Shown piece by piece: positions 6,144 to 8,270 of a stretch of DNA of 8,270 bases. Made by a program: the position numbers and the translations under genes. Each line of letters opens with the position of its first letter. Positions within the stretch are counted from its first letter, which is position 1. The notes under the pieces are model-generated. The model was given only the letters and a program-made list of their open reading frames with translations, had not been told where the DNA came from and searched no databases. Origin of the DNA: Candidatus Woesearchaeota archaeon (GTDB lineage: Archaea; Nanobdellota; Nanobdellia; SCGC-AAA011-G17; GW2011-AR18); the NCBI GenBank assembly GCA_018303515.1, contig JAGVXZ010000021.1:1-8270 (forward strand), read 5' to 3'.

Positions 6144-7889
6144 ATGATAATTCTAGGAATTTCTTGTTTCTTTCATGATGCTGCAGCTTGTATTCTTAAA
6201 GATGGTGTTTTAATTGCCGCTGCAGAAGAAGAAAGGTTTACTCGTAAAAAACATGATAAGGGTTTTCCTGAAAATGCAATTAAATATTGTTTACAGGAAA
6301 CGGGAGTTTCAATTAATGAAGTTGATTATGTTGGTTTTTATGAAAAACCTTTAATTAAATTAGAAAGATTATTGTATCAACAATTAGAATGTTTTCCTAA
6401 ATCTTTTGTTACTTTTTTTAAATCAATGCCTGAGTTTATGAATAATAAATTAAGAATACCTTCTCTTTTGAAAAAGAAATTTAAGTATAAAGGGAAAGTT
6501 ATTTTTTCACAGCATCATATGAGTCACGCTGCTTCATCATATTTAGTTTCTTCATTTAAGGAATCTGCAATTTTAACTGTAGATGGTGTAGGTGAGTGGG
6601 CAACGACAACTTATGGTTTTGGAAAAGAAAATAAGATTGAATTGTTTAAGGAGATAAAGTTCCCGCATTCTTTGGGATTATTGTATAGCACAATTACTGC
6701 TTATTTAGGATTTTCAGTTAATAATTCAGAGTATAAAGTGATGGGGTTAACACCATATGGAGATCCAAAATATGTTGAGAAATTTAGGCAAATGGTTGAA
6801 GTTGCTGATGACGGATCATATAAAATGAATATGGAATATTTTACTTATCATTATAAAGATAGAATGCCCTCTGAAAAACTTTGTGAGTTATTTGGTGGTC
6901 CGGTAAGAAAAAGTGAAGGTGATCCTTTAACCCAAAGGCATAAGGATATTGCAGCTTCTTTGCAAGTGTTTTTGGAAGAAACAATGGTTAAAATGTTAAA
7001 TTATTTACATAAAGAAACTAAATCAGATAATTTATGTATGGCTGGTGGAGTTGCTCTTAATTCTGTTTTTAATGGTAAAATTTTTGATAAAACTCCTTTT
7101 AAAAATGTATTTATTCAACCTGCTGCTGGTGATTCTGGTGGTGCTGTAGGAGTTGCTTTTTACATTTATAATTGTGTTTTAGGAAATGAAAGAAAATATG
7201 TTTGGCATACAAATTATCTCGGTCCTGGTTATAGTACAGATGAAATTAAAAAATATTTAGATTCAAATGGAATTGTTTATACTAAATTTAAATCCGATTC
7301 TGAATTGATTAAGAAAACTGCAAAATTACTTTTAGATGATAATGTTGTAGGTTGGTTTCAAGGTAGGATGGAGTGGGGTCCCAGGGCATTGGGTTCTAGA
7401 AGTATTTTGTCTAATGCTTCTAATCCAGATATGAAGGAAATATTAAATTCCAAGGTTAAACATAGAGAGCAATTCAGACCTTTTGCACCAGTTGTAACAT
7501 GTGAGGATGCAAAAAAATATTTTGAATTTCCAAAAGGTGTTAATGAAGAACCATATATGTTATTTGTTTATCCTATAAAAAAAGAGTGGCATAAGAAAAT
7601 TCCTTCCGTAACTCATGTTGATGGTTCAGGTAGGGTTCAAACAATTACTAAAGAACAAAATAAATTGTATCATGGTGTCATTAAAGAATTTGGAAATTTA
7701 ACTGGAATTCCCATTTTAATAAATACTTCTTTTAATATTAGAGGTGAACCAATTGTTTGCAATTACAAAGATGCTTATAAATGTATGATGGGTACAGGAA
7801 TTGATTATTTAGTTTTGGATAGATTTTTAATTAAAAGATCAGAGAATCCAAAAGATATGTGGGACAGTGAAGGGTTAGCAAAAGATTAA
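6144..7889 (+). CDS. NodU/CmcH/TobZ-family O-carbamoyltransferase
   Basis: At 581 residues this is full length for the family. The N-terminal Kae1-like domain (about 1-350) begins ILGISCFFHDAAACIL and has EEERFTRKKHD (28-38), a metal-binding HHMSH (124-128), LTVDGVGEW (144-152), GGVALNS (301-307) and PAAGDSGGA (326-334, Asp330 a likely iron ligand). The C-terminal carbamoyltransferase domain (about 370-565) has GWFQGRMEWGPRALGSRSIL (403-422), REQFRPFAP (441-449) and INTSFNIRGEP (526-536). The enzyme uses carbamoyl phosphate and ATP, through carbamoyl-adenylate, to put a carbamoyl group on a hydroxyl of a sugar or other metabolite. All key motifs appear intact. It is probably cytoplasmic and associated with its two small membrane partners; a surface-glycan precursor is the likely substrate, given the divergent glycosyltransferase operon. 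Confidence 0.95.
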   Translation: MIILGISCFFHDAAACILKDGVLIAAAEEERFTRKKHDKGFPENAIKYCLQETGVSINEVDYVGFYEKPLIKLERLLYQQLECFPKSFVTFFKSMPEFMNNKLRIPSLLKKKFKYKGKVIFSQHHMSHAASSYLVSSFKESAILTVDGVGEWATTTYGFGKENKIELFKEIKFPHSLGLLYSTITAYLGFSVNNSEYKVMGLTPYGDPKYVEKFRQMVEVADDGSYKMNMEYFTYHYKDRMPSEKLCELFGGPVRKSEGDPLTQRHKDIAASLQVFLEETMVKMLNYLHKETKSDNLCMAGGVALNSVFNGKIFDKTPFKNVFIQPAAGDSGGAVGVAFYIYNCVLGNERKYVWHTNYLGPGYSTDEIKKYLDSNGIVYTKFKSDSELIKKTAKLLLDDNVVGWFQGRMEWGPRALGSRSILSNASNPDMKEILNSKVKHREQFRPFAPVVTCEDAKKYFEFPKGVNEEPYMLFVYPIKKEWHKKIPSVTHVDGSGRVQTITKEQNKLYHGVIKEFGNLTGIPILINTSFNIRGEPIVCNYKDAYKCMMGTGIDYLVLDRFLIKRSENPKDMWDSEGLAKD

Positions 7890-7914
7890 AATACTTGATC
7901 CTATTTTTAGTTTT

Positions 7915-8073
7915 ATGACTAGATTTTATTTGTTAAAAGATTTATGGGGTTTTATGAAGGTTCGTAAGAAGTGGTGGTTATTACCCATTTTAATCATGTT
8001 ATTTTTAGTTGGGGTTTTAATTGTATTTGGTCAGAGTTCATCAATATCTCCATTTATTTATGCTTTATTTTGA
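7915..8073 (+). CDS. DUF5989 small membrane protein (SxtK-like)
   Basis: The protein is 52 residues. It has LKDLWGFMKVRKKWWLLP (7-24), a single membrane helix at about 22-39, and a tail GQSSSISPFIYALF that ends the protein. The pattern (LWxFLxxRKKWWLxP, helix, then GSxxxPFIYxLF at the end) is that of DUF5989 proteins encoded next to carbamoyltransferases. It resembles what I recall of SxtK of saxitoxin clusters. The ATG at 7915, 25 bases after the carbamoyltransferase stop, is the first canonical start. The in-frame codons before it (KILDPIFSF) are hydrophobic but have no ATG, GTG or TTG before the in-frame TAG at 7876. The function is unknown; a membrane anchor or partner for the carbamoyltransferase is inferred from conserved association. 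Confidence 0.88.
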   Translation: MTRFYLLKDLWGFMKVRKKWWLLPILIMLFLVGVLIVFGQSSSISPFIYALF

Positions 8074-8270
8074 AATTAATAATTAATGTGAAAACTGGAT
8101 GTGATTCTAGTGAAATTGTTGAGAGTGATAATATTTTAGTTAAGTTAAAATCGCGTCCTGTTGATGGAAAAGCTAATTTAGAATTAGTTAAACTGTTATC
8201 TAAACATTTTAAGAAAAAAGTGAAAATTGTTTCTGGTTTTAGTTCAAAGAAGAAAGTTATTGAGATTGAA
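8070..8270 (+). CDS. DUF167 (YggU-like) protein, cut by window edge
   Basis: The visible 67 residues begin MKLIINVKTGCDSSEIVESD and contain the DUF167 core: SRPVDGKANLELVKLLSKHF at about 28-47 and IVSGFSSKKKVIEI at about 53-66. Only the last few residues appear to be missing. DUF167 proteins are small, widely conserved and of unknown biochemical role. The TTG at 8070 is preferred over the GTG at 8088 because it keeps the first beta strand. It also overlaps the DUF5989 stop in a 4-base TTGA junction, indicating coupled translation. Being a housekeeping-type gene, it may simply be co-transcribed with the carbamoyltransferase set and not take part in it. Confidence 0.88.
   Translation, partial: MKLIINVKTGCDSSEIVESDNILVKLKSRPVDGKANLELVKLLSKHFKKKVKIVSGFSSKKKVIEIE

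Noticed and set aside
7876..7914. Longer DUF5989 start upstream of 7915
   Set aside because: The in-frame upstream codons contain no ATG, GTG or TTG before the TAG at 7876-7878, so only a rare non-canonical start could extend it.
1..8270. CRISPR array, tRNA, rRNA, insertion sequence or prophage genes
   Set aside because: No spaced direct repeats, cloverleaf-like sequence, transposase or phage motifs were seen; the many A/T runs are base composition.

Overview
The window is very AT-rich and reads as part of an archaeal genome. The best sequence evidence is a BRE-plus-TATA promoter (AGTAATC followed by TTTATAAG) placed for a leaderless transcript. Most genes also lack a Shine-Dalgarno sequence, and the glycosyltransferases are of the DPM1/GT39 type. 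The combination of small genes, Ile/Lys/Asn-rich proteins and surface-glycan functions resembles DPANN lineages (Woesearchaeota or Pacearchaeota-like), but that placement is inference.

Layout: two gene sets diverge from a 156-base intergenic region (5754-5909). On the minus strand, running from 5753 down to base 1, is a tight operon. Its order is a GT39-like polytopic glycosyltransferase, a DPM1-like GT2 glycosyltransferase, a UPF0104/LPG-synthase-TM-type membrane protein, a membrane-anchored SGNH-type protein, a nitroreductase-methyltransferase fusion and the start of an unrecognised gene. Junctions are 4-base gaps or overlaps of 4 to 17 bases, except the 29-49 bases before the nitroreductase gene. 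This looks like a pathway that builds a lipid-linked sugar, transfers it at the outer membrane face and modifies it.

On the plus strand, running from 5910 to the right edge, is a compact set. It holds a short one-helix protein resembling the C-terminus of SxtJ, a full-length NodU/CmcH/TobZ-type O-carbamoyltransferase, a 52-residue DUF5989 protein and the start of a DUF167 (YggU-like) protein. The SxtJ/carbamoyltransferase/DUF5989 association is known from bacterial polysaccharide and natural-product clusters (compare sxtI-sxtJ-sxtK). Here it sits in an apparently archaeal setting beside a glycosylation operon, which suggests carbamoylation of a surface glycan.

The most notable anomaly is in the nitroreductase-methyltransferase gene. 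The family's N-terminal signature GRRSIRKF is present, but in a different frame from the rest of the protein, and the linker to the next conserved block is missing about 8-10 residues. This points to a small frameshifting deletion (or assembly error) that breaks the FMN-binding start of the protein. The methyltransferase half also has a degraded SAM-binding loop.

No rRNA, tRNA, CRISPR array or insertion sequence was seen, and no stretch over 300 bases lacks a gene.
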